Positions 26,211-35,726 of a DNA stretch of 64,000 nucleotides are shown here, in pieces. This DNA comes from AP-15 sp963716115. Lineage in GTDB: Bacteria; Pseudomonadota; Alphaproteobacteria; ATCC43930; CGMCC-115725. The stretch covers positions 12,332 through 76,331 of the forward strand of contig CAVQSZ010000022.1 in NCBI GenBank assembly GCA_963716115.1, given 5' to 3'. Below the pieces are notes generated by a model, which saw nothing but the letters and a program-made list of their open reading frames with translations, made no database searches and had not been told where the DNA came from. Numbering within the stretch: position 1 is the stretch's first letter; each line of letters opens with the position of its first letter. A program made the position numbers and the translations under genes.

Positions 26211-26922
26211 GTGAGGCTGGTCCACAGCTCGGACATCCACGTCGACGAGGGAAGCGCCGCGGCGGCCCGCGGCGGCGACGGCGCGGCGGGGCTCGCCGCC
26301 GTGCTGGCGACCGCGCGGGCGTTGCGGGCCGATGTCGTGCTGCTGGCCGGCGACACCTTCGAGGGCAGCCACCTGGGGGCGGCCCTGCTCGACCGGGCCG
26401 GGCGGCTGTTGGCCGAGGCCGGGGCGCCGGTCGTGATCCTGCCGGGCAACCACGATCCCGTCCTGCCGAATTCGGTCTTTGTCCGCGGCGGCCTCGCCGC
26501 GATCCCGAACCTCGCGATCCTCGGCCTGACCCATGACGAGGCGGTGCAATTTCCCGCGCACGACCTCGAAATCTGGGGCCATGCGCATCGCGATTACCTC
26601 GACATGGCGCCGCTGCGCGGGCCGCGGGCGCGCTCGACGCGCTGGCAGGTGGCGGTCGGGCACGGCCATTACGAGCCGCCGCGAGACCCGCGCCAACCCG
26701 CTGCGGCCGTCCTGGATCTTCGGCGACGAGGAGATCGCCGCCACCGCCGCCGATTATCTGGCGCTCGGCCATTGGGACCGGCCGATGCGGGTCGGGGCCG
26801 GCGTCGTGCCGGCCTATTATTCGGGCTCGCCCGATCTCGCCGGCACGGTGAATCTGGTGCGGCTGTCGCCGGCCGAGGGGATCGTGGTGACGCGGGAGGC
26901 GCTGGCGGCTGCGCCCCGATAG
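26211..26922 (+). pseudogene. Metallophosphoesterase (SbcD/Mre11-like), one frameshift
   Basis: The start is GTG 26211 (MRLVHSSDIHVDEG); TTG 26172 in the same frame is possible. Calcineurin-like motifs appear in order: SSDIH, LLAGDTFEGSH, ILPGNHDP, and VAVGHGHYEPP. At ~26683 the frame must move by one base to continue RANPLRPSWIFGDEEIAATAADYLALGHWDRPM, which carries the final metal motif, to the stop at 26922. The fourth motif reads Gly-His-Trp-Asp. The overall length of ~237 residues fits small DNA/RNA metallophosphoesterases. The RidA-like gene lies 46 bp downstream. Confidence 0.8.
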
Positions 26923-26968
26923 GGCTAGCCTCGCCGTCCCTTCCTGCCCCAATTGCGGAGCGACCGAC

Positions 26969-27361
26969 ATGGCGAAGATCGAGCCTTATGCGGCCAAGAG
27001 CGTGTGGGATCCCCCGAGCTATGCGCAGGCGGTCAAGGTCAGCGGCGCGCAGACCATCCTCTACCTCTCCGGCCAGGTCGCCTATGACGGGGCCGGCGCG
27101 GCCGCCCACCCCGGCGACTTCAAGGCGCAGGCGCGCGCCGCCTTGCAGGCGTTGAAGGCCCAGGTCGAGGCCGGCGGCGGCGCGATGCGCGACATCGTCA
27201 AGGTCAACACCTATCTGACCGACATCCGCCACCGCGCCGATTACGGGCCGATCCGCCAGGAATTCTTTGGCGACAAGATGCCGGCCTCGACCCTCGTCGC
27301 GGTTGCGGCGCTGGCCCACCCCGACTTTCTGATCGAGATCGAGGCGGTCGCCGTGCTGTAG
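26969..27361 (+). CDS. RidA/YjgF/Rid family protein lacking the catalytic Arg
   Basis: This 130-residue protein spans a complete Rid fold: ILYLSGQVAYDGAG, DFKAQARAALQALKAQVEAGG, DIVKVNTYLTDIRHRADY and IRQEFFGDKMPASTLVAV, ending LIEIEAVAVL. In RidA the imine-hydrolysing Arg105 lies in a Pro-Ala-Arg-Ser/Thr motif before the last strands; here the motif reads Pro-Ala-Ser-Thr. The protein therefore belongs to one of the Rid subfamilies without that Arg and need not be a 2-aminoacrylate deaminase. The start ATG 26969 is preceded by GGAGCGA. Confidence 0.9.
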   Translation: MAKIEPYAAKSVWDPPSYAQAVKVSGAQTILYLSGQVAYDGAGAAAHPGDFKAQARAALQALKAQVEAGGGAMRDIVKVNTYLTDIRHRADYGPIRQEFFGDKMPASTLVAVAALAHPDFLIEIEAVAVL

Positions 27362-28199
27362 CCCGATGCGCTGACCGGCAGTCGAGACGGCGGGTTGCAC
27401 CGCACTACGCTTCCTCCGGGCGGAGACGGCGCGGGATCCGCTGTTAGGGTGGGTTGAGCCCTGGCGAAACCCGCCGAGCCGACGGCAAAACGATGGGTTT
27501 TCACTTCGTTTCAACCCATCCTACGCGTGCTGTCTCCTTTATGAACCGCCCGATCGCCGGCAACAGCCGGGACGGCGGGTTGCACCCGCCCTACGCTCGC
27601 TGTTCCCGCTGTTATTTGCAGCGAATTTACAGCCAGCGTCGGTCTCCGCATTTGCCCGCATCCGCCGTTCGCGGACCGGCGATCGGACCATAGGATATGA
27701 TTATGGCAATTTCGGCATCGAGCGCAGCGCCCTCGAAGGTCGCAGAGGCGGATGCAATCCGCCGCCTCGCGCGTTTGCCGCGGCGCCGATCGTGAAACGA
27801 CGCCGTTGGGCGCCGCCTTCACAACCGCCCGATCGCCGGCAACAGCCGGACGGCGGGTTGCACCCGAAGTGTCACCACAGAGGCACAGAGGACACGGAGA
27901 GCGCTCCATCCTCTGTGCACTCCGCGTCTCTGTGGTGAGCTGTTCATCAGTCCCGCGAAACAGCGTGCAAGGAATTTTGCCAGCCAGCCAACTCGTCGGC
28001 CCCGTGAAGCCTGTCCCCACGCAGGCAGGGAGCGGGCGCCCAGGGCGTAGGGCGGATGTAATCCGCCGCCTTCGCGCGTTTGCCGCAACGGCCGATCGTG
28101 AAGCTTCGCAGTTCGCGCCGCCCGCTCATGAACCGTCCGACGATCGCCCGCAGTAGCCAAGATGGCGGATTGCATCCGCCCTACGCTTGCTACGCGTGC
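27362..28199. repeat. Non-coding cluster of REP-like palindromic repeats
   Basis: This ~840-bp stretch carries no convincing gene. It holds several copies of short inverted units of the types GGCGGGTTGCACCCGCCC (27582, 27854) and GGCGGATGTAATCCGCC (27750, 28052, 28163). These are joined by longer shared spacers such as CGCCCGATCGCCGGCAACAG (27546 and 27828) and CGCGCGTTTGCCGC (27768 and 28074). Similar units recur at 33.66-36.2 kb. They lie immediately downstream of the RHS gene. Confidence 0.75.
27608..27634. repeat. Interspersed short palindrome-like motif, copy 1
   Basis: The motif GCTGTTATTTGCAG followed by a TTTACAGC arm occurs here and again at 46642-46667. The ends form an imperfect inverted repeat (GCTGT and ACAGC), so the unit could form a small hairpin. 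Confidence 0.5.
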
Positions 28200-31100
28200 T
28201 CACCCGGGGTGGCAAAAAGTGCTCTCTTTTCCCGAACCAAGGCACATGAACCAGTGTATGAAACCGTCATGGCTTTCAGGAAACTGGCTGTAGCCCGCTT
28301 GCTGGGATTGGATTTGCCCGTTAGGGGGCGCAGTGTTCGTAGCATACCACCTTTGGATATTCTGTCCATAGCCGCCAGGGTCTCTGCGGTACGAAATTAA
28401 GTTGGAGATCCCTTGCAGGTTGGCGGAGATGACATCAAGCGGCGACTTGAGGCTTTGAAGAAAGCCTTCCGCTTGGCCAACGAGCCTGCTGCAAGCGCCT
28501 AGTGCTAAGCCGGGCGCTTCCTCAACGACTGAAAAGAGATAATCCCCGACGACCTCTGCCGTTTCTTTAATATCGACTAACCCGTATGGATCAACTCGCA
28601 TGACCGGATCGGCCCCGACATAAGCATAAGTATTCGTCCCCCCAGCCAACCCGATCGGGTCGCTTTGGATGTAGCGGCCGGTGGTGGGGTCGTAGTCGCG
28701 GAAGCCGTTCTGGTGGAGGCCGGTTTCCTGGTCGAAATACTGGCCCGGAAAGCGCAGGTTGTAGGCGAGGCTGCCCGAGGGCGCGCCGTTGCCGAAGGGG
28801 TCGTGGTCCCAATGCCACACGGTGGCGCGGGCGGCGTTGGCGATCCGGTGGGGCGCGCCGAGCTGGTCGGGGGCGATGTAGAAAGGGGTCTTGCCGGGGA
28901 TCAGGACCGCGACCGGGAGATTGCCGAGCCACACGGTTTCCTGGATGGCCTTCCCGGTCCCGTCGTATTCGCCGAGGAGGTGGCCCGACGCGTCGTAGAC
29001 AAACGCCTGCTTGCCGCCCGGTATCGACGAAGCCCCGTAGCCGCTGCGGCTGACGCGCCGGCCGAGGCCGTCATTGGTGTAGGTCGTCGTCAGCGCCCCG
29101 GTCTTGGCCGCCGCCAGCCGGCCGCTCGCGTCATGGGTGAAGGCGAGGATCGTCGTCGGCCGGCTGTCGACGGCGGTGTCGCCGGCGGCGTCGTAGGTGA
29201 GGCTGCGCGTCCCGGCCTTGAGCAGCCGGTTGCTGGAGGCGGCGATGTCGTAGGAAAGGCTCGACCCGCCGCCGAGCTTGATGCGGTTGCCGTCGGCGTC
29301 GTAGGCGTAGGTCAGAGCCGTCGCGCCGCTCGTATAGCCGGTCAGCCGGCCCTGCGCGTCATAGGTGAAATTCTTCGCGGCAAACCCGGTCTCGGCGATT
29401 TGGGTGATCCGGCCCGCCTTGTCGTAGGACAAGGTCATCGCGCCGCTGCCGAGCCCGATCGCGGTGATCCGCCCGTCCGCGTCGAAGCTGCGGCTGTAGA
29501 GGGCGCCGTTCCCCTGCGCCCAGCCGGTGGCGGGGCCGAACGGCAGATAGCCGATCCCGCCGACCAACGTCGTCGCCCCCGATTTGACGCCGCTGACCCG
29601 CCCCGCGGCGTCGTAGGAAAGCGTCGCCACCGTCCCCGACGGATAGGCGAGGGTGGCGAGCCGGCCCGCCGCGTCATAGCTCATCGCGGTCGTGAAGGCA
29701 TGGCCGGCCGTCGTCTGCTTTTTGGTCAGCACCCTGCCGTGCCGGTCGTAGGTCCAGAGGGTATTGCCGCTGCGGTCGGTCATCGCCGTCAGATGGCCGA
29801 TGCCGTTGGCGCCCTGGTCGTAATGCCAGGCCACGACCTTGCCGTCGGCATAGGCGGCGGCGACCGGCCGGTTCAGCGCGTCGTAGGTGTAGACGGTCTT
29901 CAGGCCGCGGGCATCGGTCGAGCTCGCGACATTGCCGGCGGCGTCGAAAGTCCGCGCGGTCGCGCCGCTGTCCGGGCTCACGACCGCGGTCTCGTCGTCG
30001 AGCCCGTTCCAGGCATATTTCGTCTTCAGCCCGCGCGGGTCGGTGACGGTGGTCAGATGGTCGAGCGCGTCATAGGCATCGGCGGTGACGCCGCCGTTCG
30101 GGTCGGTCGCCTTGGCCAGCCGGCTCAGCGCGTCATAGGCATAGCTCGCGGCGTGGCCGAGCGGGTCGGTCGCCTTCAACAGATTGCCGTTCGGGTCATG
30201 GCCGTAGAGCGTGGTCTCGCCCGCAGCGCCGATCGCCTTCGCCACCCGGTTCGCCGTGTCGTAGGCATAGGAGCGCAGCCGCCGCACCTTGCCCGCCGGG
30301 TCGAGAAACTGGATTTTGGCCAGGTTGCTGGCGGCGTCCCAGCTATAGGCGATATGGTCGCCGGCCGCGTCCGCGATGCCGACGAGCCGGTGCGCCGCGT
30401 CATGCGCGAAGGTCAGAAACGAACCGTCCGGCCGCGTCGTTTTGGTCAGTTGCCCGGCGCGGTCGTAGGCGTAATTCGTGACCTCGCCGCCGACATCGCG
30501 CGAGGTGAGCTGCCCGCGGAAATTATAGACGAGCTTCGTCGCCAGCCCGTTCGGGTCGGTAAAGCCGGTCAGCCGCCCGTCGGCGTCGTAGCCGGTGAAT
30601 TTGGTGACATGGCCGAGCGCGTCCTCGACCGTCGCGATGTCGCCCTTGGCGTCGTAGGTGTAGCTCGTGACACGGCCGAGCGGGTCGGTCGCGGTCAATA
30701 CTTGGCCGTGCGCGTTGTAGGTGTAGGCCCAGCTGCGGGTCAGCGATCCGGCAGCAACCGTCTTCTTCAACAGATTGCCGTGCGCATCATAGCTGAAGCT
30801 CGTCACCCGGCCCGGCTCGGTAATCTTTGCCGGCAGGTGGAAGTTCGGCAGCCACGCGGTCGATATGGTGCGCGCCAGCGCCGTGCCCGCGGCCTCGGTG
30901 CGCGAAGTCTCGTTGCCGCGCGCATCGTGCACATAATTCGTGACGTTGCCGTCGAAATCGGTGCGGCTCGCGACAAAGCCGTTGTCGTCATAGGCAAAGG
31001 CCTTGCCGCCCGCCTGCGGGTAGACCGTACCGGTGACCGCCGTCGGCTTCACCATGTCGAACTGCGTCGTCAAGGCGTAGGCATGGGCGTTGCCGCATGC

Positions 31101-31790
31101 GTCGGTGACCGTGGACGTGCCGTCGGCGTTGTAGGCGATTTTGGTCAAATCCGCGCCGCCCGCATGCTCGGACGACACCGCCCGTCCCTGCGCGTCATAG
31201 GCCCAGCTCGCAAAGGTCTTGCCGTTCTCGTCGACGATGCCGGACAGCGCATGCGGGAACGACGCATTGCCATAGACGTATTTGCGCACGCCGCCGTCGG
31301 GATGCGTGACCGAAACGAGGTTGTCGTTGCCGTCATAGACGTAAGTGAGGACGCCGCCATCCGGCGCGGTCACCTTCGCGACATGGCCTTTGGCGTCGTT
31401 GACAAAGCTCAACTTGTGCCCGAACGGCCCGGTCACCGTCGCGAGCCGCCCCTTCGCGTCATAGCCCAGCGCCGTCACCAGCCCGGCCCGCGTCGCGACC
31501 GACAACAGCCGCCCGTCGAGCGCATAATTCTCGACCGTGTCGTCCGCGGTCGTGAGCCGCCACCCGGTCTGCTTGCCGCCGGCCGTCATCGCCGCCAGCC
31601 GGCTCGTCACATCCGGCTCGGCCTGCCAGGCACCGGCCGCGAGCGTGAAGGTGTCCTGTCGGCCATCAGCGCGGGTAACGATGACCATGCTGGGTGAAAT
31701 CGGATTGAGCGACCGGTGCCAGGTGCTGTGCCAGCCGATCCCGAACGCCGACTCCGTCACGTCCTGGCTGTTGTAATACCGCCTCGGCAC
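28200..31790 (-). pseudogene. RHS/YD-repeat protein, 3' part of a gene split by an IS630 element
   Basis: This 1196-codon segment is the body of an RHS protein. It opens with RRYYNSQDVTESAFGIGWHSTW, then carries about 30 YD-type repeats (YDAKGRL, YDALNRP, YDAAGRL) and the RHS core (DPFGNGAPSGSLAYNLRFPG, FDQETGLHQNGFRDYDPTTG, SDPIGLAGGTNTYAYVGADP). A ~120-residue variable tip ends in SGKESTFCHPG. Such proteins build a shell that encloses a C-terminal toxin. The tip has no motif I recognise, and no immunity gene is evident downstream. The in-frame coding continues upstream to TETDFTGAPV at ~31826, next to the IS end. The missing start is at 33631. Confidence 0.88.
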
Positions 31791-31835
31791 CAGCCCGGTA
31801 ACAGGAGCGCCGGTAAAATCGGTCTCGGTCTAATA

Positions 31836-33036
31836 CGGGCTTCCGGAGGTTCCCAGATGTGGTAGAGTGATCAGTGAACTATACCATGTTTGGGGGACGT
31901 GCGATGCCGGCATACTTTTTTCGCAGCGAGCCGGGGGCGGTCGAGCTGCGGCGTTTGGCACGAAGCCAGAGCGGGCGGGTGTGCCAGCGGGTTCTGCTGA
32001 TCGCGAACCTGCGCGAGGGGATGGAGCATGAGGAAGCGGCACGGCTGGCGGGGCTGAGCCGGTCGGCGGCTTACGAGTGGCATAACCGCTATGAAGAGGA
32101 CGGCATTGCGGGATTGCATGACCGGCCGCGGCCGGGTCGGCAGCCGCGGGTCGACGCGGCGACGAGCGCGCGGTTCAAGGAACGGATCGTCGCCGGCGCC
32201 GAGCTGGAGCGGGACGGGGTGGTGGCGTTTCGTGGGGTCGACGCGCAACGCATCTTGAAAGAAGAGTTTGAGATTGATTGCAGCCTGTCGAGCACCTATC
32301 GGCTGCTGCATCGGATGAAGTTGAGCTGGCTGGCGCCGCGTCCGCGCCACCCGGGGGCCGACGCGACGGCGCAGGCGGCGTTTTCGCAACGGTTGGATTG
32401 CAATTAGAGCGAGTCCGGACGGGGCAAGCGCCCGGCACGCGAGTTGAGGTGTGGTTTCAGGACGAGGCCCGGATCGGCCAGAAGAACAGCCTGACCCGGG
32501 TGTGGGGGCCAACCGGCAGTCGGCCGGCGGCGCCCAAGGATCTCGGTTTTGCCTCGGCCTATCTGTTTGGCGCGGTCTGCCCGACCGAGGGCAAAGCGGC
32601 GGCGCTGATCATGCCGATCTGCAACACCCTGGCGATGAACCTTCATCTGCGCGAGATCGGCAGCCAAGTCGGCGCCGGCGCCCATGCCGTGGTGATCCTT
32701 GACGGCGCCGGCTGGCACGAGAGCCAGGGGTTGGTGGTGCCCGGTAACATCACCTTGTTGAAGCTGCCGCCTTACAGCCCGGAGCTCAACCCGGTGGAGC
32801 GCGTTTGGCACTATCTGCGCAGCCATTGGCTCGCCAACTCGGTGTTTCCCAGCCTGGCCGACATCATGGACGCCTGCGAGACCGCCTGGCAACGCTTCGC
32901 CGCCGATCCTGGCCTGATCCGCTCGCTCTGCGCGGTCGCCTGGGCTACGGCGTCACCTGCCCTATAGGTATCGCCGCTATTAAGCCTTGCGTAGAGATCG
33001 ATGGCACATGCGCGTCCAGAAACCTCCGGCATTCCG
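31836..33036 (+). mobile_element. IS630-family insertion sequence
   Basis: This ~1.2-kb element is bounded by imperfect terminal inverted repeats: CGGGCTTCCGGAGGTTCCC at the left, and at the right a sequence that reads CGGAATGCCGGAGGTTTCTG on the other strand. Each end is flanked by a TA dinucleotide (31834-31835 and 33037-33038), the IS630/Tc1 target duplication. It carries one transposase in two overlapping frames and interrupts the RHS gene. Ends were set by eye and may be off by a few bases. Confidence 0.85.
31874..32967 (+). CDS. IS630-family transposase (two frames, frameshift-linked)
   Basis: The first frame (31874-32407) gives the helix-turn-helix half: VCQRVLLIANLREGMEHEEAARLAGLSRSAAYEWHNRY and STYRLLHRM. 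The second (through 32967) gives the DDE catalytic half: VEVWFQDEARIGQ (first Asp), VVILDGAGWH (second Asp) and LPPYSPELNPVERVWHYLR (Glu). The frames overlap, and a one-base backward shift near 32385-32405 joins QAAFSQRL to the downstream domain. IS630 elements often use programmed frameshifting, so the element may be active. All three catalytic acids and the inverted repeats are present. It inserts at TA. Confidence 0.9.
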
Positions 33037-33631
33037 TATAAAACACACCCCCCGTCGCCGTGTTGATCGGCTCGCCCGCCAAGGCATTGGGCTTGGGATC
33101 GGCCGCCTGGCCGCATCCGCACGCGGTTGGATCACCCAGGCTAAGACTAAGGTCGGATATTGCCAGAAAGCTGTGCAAGCCTGTGTCGTTGAAAAAATAC
33201 CCAACGATTTGTCCCGCGTCGTTTATGCCACGGGCGTACCTAGCGTCCGTAGCGAAAACTGCGCCGGGAACATCGATGGTGGTGAAACGGCCGCCGCTGT
33301 AAGGGAAGCCGTGGATGCCTGTGTTCTTGTAAAAATATCCAACGATTTGTCCCGCGTCGTTGATTCCGAAGGTTAAGGTCCCGAGGTAGGATGCGCCAGG
33401 CACATCGAGCGTGGTGAAGGTGAAATCGGCAGCGTCTGCGGGAAAACCAGCGACGAGCAGGCCGCCGATAGCGAAAATTGTAACGAGACCCGCTGCAGCG
33501 GTTCTTATGCACGCTGCGACATATCGAATTCCAACGAGGCGAACGATCCCACAGCGTAGGGCGTGTGTGGACGGCCCCGTTGGTGCAAGGGGTGGGGAGA
33601 AAGAATTCCGATGCGGTGCGGTTGCGGTCAT
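33037..33631 (-). pseudogene. 5' part of the IS-split RHS gene: signal region plus HAF-type repeats
   Basis: The start is the ATG complemented at 33629-33631 (MTATAPHRNSF). A hydrophobic segment (AAAGLVTIFAIGGLLVAGFPADA) acts as a signal or anchor. It is followed by two HAF-like repeats (FTFTTLDVPGAS...FGINDAGQIVGYF and FTTIDVPGA...RGINDAGQIVGYF), then PNALAGEPINTATGGVFYTE. The last stretch is the classic entry sequence of RHS/YD-repeat proteins, so this is the N-terminus of the gene continued at 28200-31826 on the other side of the IS. By hand count, removing the IS leaves a one-base frame offset. The frame runs into the IS and stops at 32945. Confidence 0.8.
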
Positions 33632-34260
33632 GTGTCCGGCCTGTTTGCGCGGCGCGTGCCGCTGGCCCAGCAAGCGTAGCAAGCGTAGGGCGGAACAGCG
33701 CAGCGCATTCCGCCATTTCCGGCTGAGATGCAAGCCACGGTCGGCTTTGCGGGACTGACCTCGATCCCCCGCGGGGGATTGGCGGGTCGAGACCCGCCCT
33801 ACGGGGTCATTGCGTCTGTCGGCGTCTCGCCGAGCCTTCGATGGTTCTTTCAACCGCAGAATGATTGCCCGCATGCCTGCCCCCGTGTCGGGGGAACGTG
33901 CTTCAGCCCTTCGGGCTGTCGGCGCGCGCCCGCGTCTTCAACCGGCTCAATAATAGGATCGAGGACGCGGCGGATGAAGCATATTTGTTGGTTAAATTGT
34001 GTGAAATTTTCGGCTCTGCCGCCACGATCCCGCCGTGATCGACCGTATCGGGCGCGCTCCCTCGCCCCGCCTGCGGGGAGCAAGCGTAGGGCGGATCTTG
34101 ATCCGCCACGATCGGCCGGCGGGTTGAAACCCGCCCTACGGGATCGCCGTGTCCGCCCGCTTCCCGGTAAGCAAGCGTAGGGCGGATCTTGATCCGCCAT
34201 GGCCGATCGGCGGGTTGAAACTCGCCCTACAAAACCATCGCGTCCGCCGGTTTCGCGGTG
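33632..34260. repeat. Non-coding REP-like cluster upstream of the RHS gene
   Basis: No convincing gene was found. Palindromic units include AAGCGTAGGGCGGAACAGCG with its partner GCATTCCGCC (33678-33714), GGCGGGTCGAGACCCGCCC (33781-33800), GGCGGATCTTGATCCGCC at 34090 and 34181, and GGCGGGTTGAAACCCGCCC at 34118 (near-copy at 34208). The units alternate in a regular pair pattern as in BIME clusters. Copy 1 of the long repeat lies inside (33876-34080). Confidence 0.75.
33876..34080 (+). repeat. Long dispersed repeat, copy 1 of 3
   Basis: It begins with the palindrome CCCCCGTGTCGGGGG, contains CTTCAGCCCTTCGGGCTGTC (an attenuator-like hairpin with a TTCG loop) and the AT-rich segment TTGTTGGTTAAATTGTGTGA, and closes with the GCTCCCTCGCCCCGCCTGCG arm. 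It shares this order with 34299-34585 and 36245-36535. Its coding capacity is not convincing. Confidence 0.75.
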
Positions 34261-34298
34261 GGCCGTCCTGCGCTCGTTCGATCGCTGAATGTTCATCG

Positions 34299-34585
34299 CA
34301 TCCCCGTGTCGGGGGAACGTGCTTCAGCCCTTCGGGCTGTCGGCGCGTGCCCGCGTCTTGAACCGGCTCGATTATAGGGTCGAGGCCGAGGTGGATAAAG
34401 CGTATTTGTTGGTTAAATTGTGTGGAATTTTTGGCTGCGCCGCCACGATCGCGCGGTGATCGGCCGTATCGATGGCGAGGAGCCGGCCGCGGGGAATGAT
34501 GCCGGTTCGCGCGCTTCGCCCCTCACCCCGGCCCTCTCCCCGCAAGCGGGGCGAGGGAGCGCGGCGGTCGCTGACTGTCGTCGGC
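34299..34585 (+). repeat. Long dispersed repeat, copy 2 of 3
   Basis: This has the same order of elements as copies 1 and 3: CCCGTGTCGGGGGAACGTGC, the CCTTCGGG hairpin, TTGTTGGTTAAATTGTGTGG, CGAGGAGCCGGCCGCGGGG and the CCTCTCCCCGCAAGCGGGG hairpin. It is more diverged in the middle than copies 1 and 3 are from each other. It ends ~150 bp before the RAYT gene. Confidence 0.75.
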
Positions 34586-34604
34586 GGTCTCCGGGCGACG
34601 CCCG

Positions 34605-34640
34605 GGTCAGCAAGCGTAGGGCGGATCTTGATCCGCCATA
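34605..34640. repeat. REP unit upstream of the RAYT gene
   Basis: AAGCGTAGGGCGGATCTTGA followed by TCCGCC forms a short hairpin (GGCGGAT/ATCCGCC). It is identical in core to the units at 34083 and 34173. Together with the unit at 35284 it brackets the transposase gene. Confidence 0.75.
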
Positions 34641-34731
34641 ATGGATCGGCAGGTCGCGACCGGTCCCGCGGAGCGCCCGACGGGCGGTGCATAGTCTTCC
34701 GCCTTTTCACGAAATCGGGCAAATTTCCTCG

Positions 34732-35280
34732 ATGCCGGATTATCGCCGCAACCGGGTTCCGGGCGGCGCCTTCTTCTTTACCGTGAACCTGCAAGACCGA
34801 CGCTCGAACCTGTTGGTGACGCGGATCGAGGCGTTGCGGGATGCCGTGCGACAGGCGCGCCGTCGCGCGCCGTTTCAGATCGATGCCTGGGTCGTCCTCC
34901 CCGACCACATGCACTGCCTGTGGACGCTGCCGCCAGGCGACGCCGACTTCCCCGCCCGTTGGCGCGCGATCAAGAGCGCGTTCTCCAAATCCTTGGCTGG
35001 TCAATCGTTGCCCGCGGATAAAACGCGATCGCCGGTCATGATCCGCCGAGGCGAAAGCGGCATCTGGCAGCGGCGCTACTGGGAGCACACGATCCGTGAC
35101 GATCGAGACTTCGCGGCTCATCTCGATTACATTCATTTCAATCCGGTAAAGCATGGTCTGGCAGAACATCCCGGGGATTGGCCGCATTCATCGTTTCGTC
35201 GATGCGTCGCCATTGGACTGTATCCGGCCGGATGGATTGGCGCCAATCGCGAACCGCAGGACACCGGCGAGCGGCGGTGA
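34732..35280 (+). CDS. REP-associated tyrosine transposase (RAYT, Y1_Tnp family)
   Basis: Start ATG 34732 gives 182 residues. The N-terminus MPDYRRNRVPGGAFFFTVNL is typical of RAYT proteins. The HUH metal motif is VVLPDHMHCLWTLP (His59-x-His61), and the nucleophile is Tyr133 in HLDYIHFNPVKHG. The WPHSSFRR tail also fits. RAYTs nick and rejoin single-stranded REP palindromes and are usually single-copy, non-IS genes flanked by REPs. That arrangement is seen here: units at 34605-34640 and 35284-35327 carry the same GCGTAG...CGGAT heads. It is probably the source of the repeats spread through this window (inference). Confidence 0.92.
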   Translation: MPDYRRNRVPGGAFFFTVNLQDRRSNLLVTRIEALRDAVRQARRRAPFQIDAWVVLPDHMHCLWTLPPGDADFPARWRAIKSAFSKSLAGQSLPADKTRSPVMIRRGESGIWQRRYWEHTIRDDRDFAAHLDYIHFNPVKHGLAEHPGDWPHSSFRRCVAIGLYPAGWIGANREPQDTGERR

Positions 35281-35283
35281 GAA

Positions 35284-35327
35284 CAAGCGTAGTGCGGATC
35301 GGCGGGTCAAGACCCGCCCTACGGGAC
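35284..35327. repeat. REP unit downstream of the RAYT gene
   Basis: AAGCGTAGTGCGGATCGGCG is followed by the hairpin GGCGGGTCAAGACCCGCCC. The head matches the upstream REP, and the unit starts within a few bases of the RAYT stop. Confidence 0.75.
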
Positions 35328-35378
35328 TGCGCTCTGGCGCAATGCGGTGGGCGGTTCCGGTGGCGCCGGCGGTCAGGC

Positions 35379-35726
35379 TCAGGGCGCGGCCCGCGACAGC
35401 TCGCGCTGGACGACGGCTCGCAGCGGCGGCAGGTCGATCTGCACGGTGTCCCACAGCTGCTGCTCGGCGACATCCTCATAGCCGTGGCGATAGATGTTGC
35501 CCGCGCCAGCCATGGCGCGCCACGCGATCGACGGGTGGCGCGCCTTCAATTCGTCCGGCAGCCGGCGCGACGCCTCGGAGATGATCTCCAGGCAGCGCGT
35601 GACGGCATAGACGGTGCGCGGCTCGGCGGCGAACGAGTCGTCGTCAAAGCCTGCGGTGAATTCGACGGCGAGGTCGATGTGGCGCAGGATGTCGCGCAGC
35701 GCGGCGACCGCCGCCTCAGAAAGCAT
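35379..35726 (-). CDS. HepT-like (DUF86) HEPN protein, putative toxin
   Basis: The start is the ATG complemented at 35724-35726 (MLSEAAVAALRDILRHIDLA), giving 115 residues. The all-helical pattern and the C-terminal WRAMAGAGNIYRHGYEDVAE match DUF86/HepT. Classical HepT has Arg-x4-6-His followed by Tyr (as in MRNxxxHGY); here the active-site segment is Gly-Asn-Ile-Tyr-Arg-His-Gly-Tyr, the variant seen in a separate subgroup, so RNase activity should not be assumed. It overlaps the MntA-like gene by 11 bp, forming a type VII toxin-antitoxin-like pair in which the nucleotidyltransferase modifies the HEPN protein. Confidence 0.85.
   Translation of the reverse strand: MLSEAAVAALRDILRHIDLAVEFTAGFDDDSFAAEPRTVYAVTRCLEIISEASRRLPDELKARHPSIAWRAMAGAGNIYRHGYEDVAEQQLWDTVQIDLPPLRAVVQRELSRAAP

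Noticed and set aside
28665..31697. Plus-strand open frame of about 1,000 codons opposite the RHS gene
   Set aside because: It mirrors the YD repeats in antisense and has no start signal or recognisable domain.
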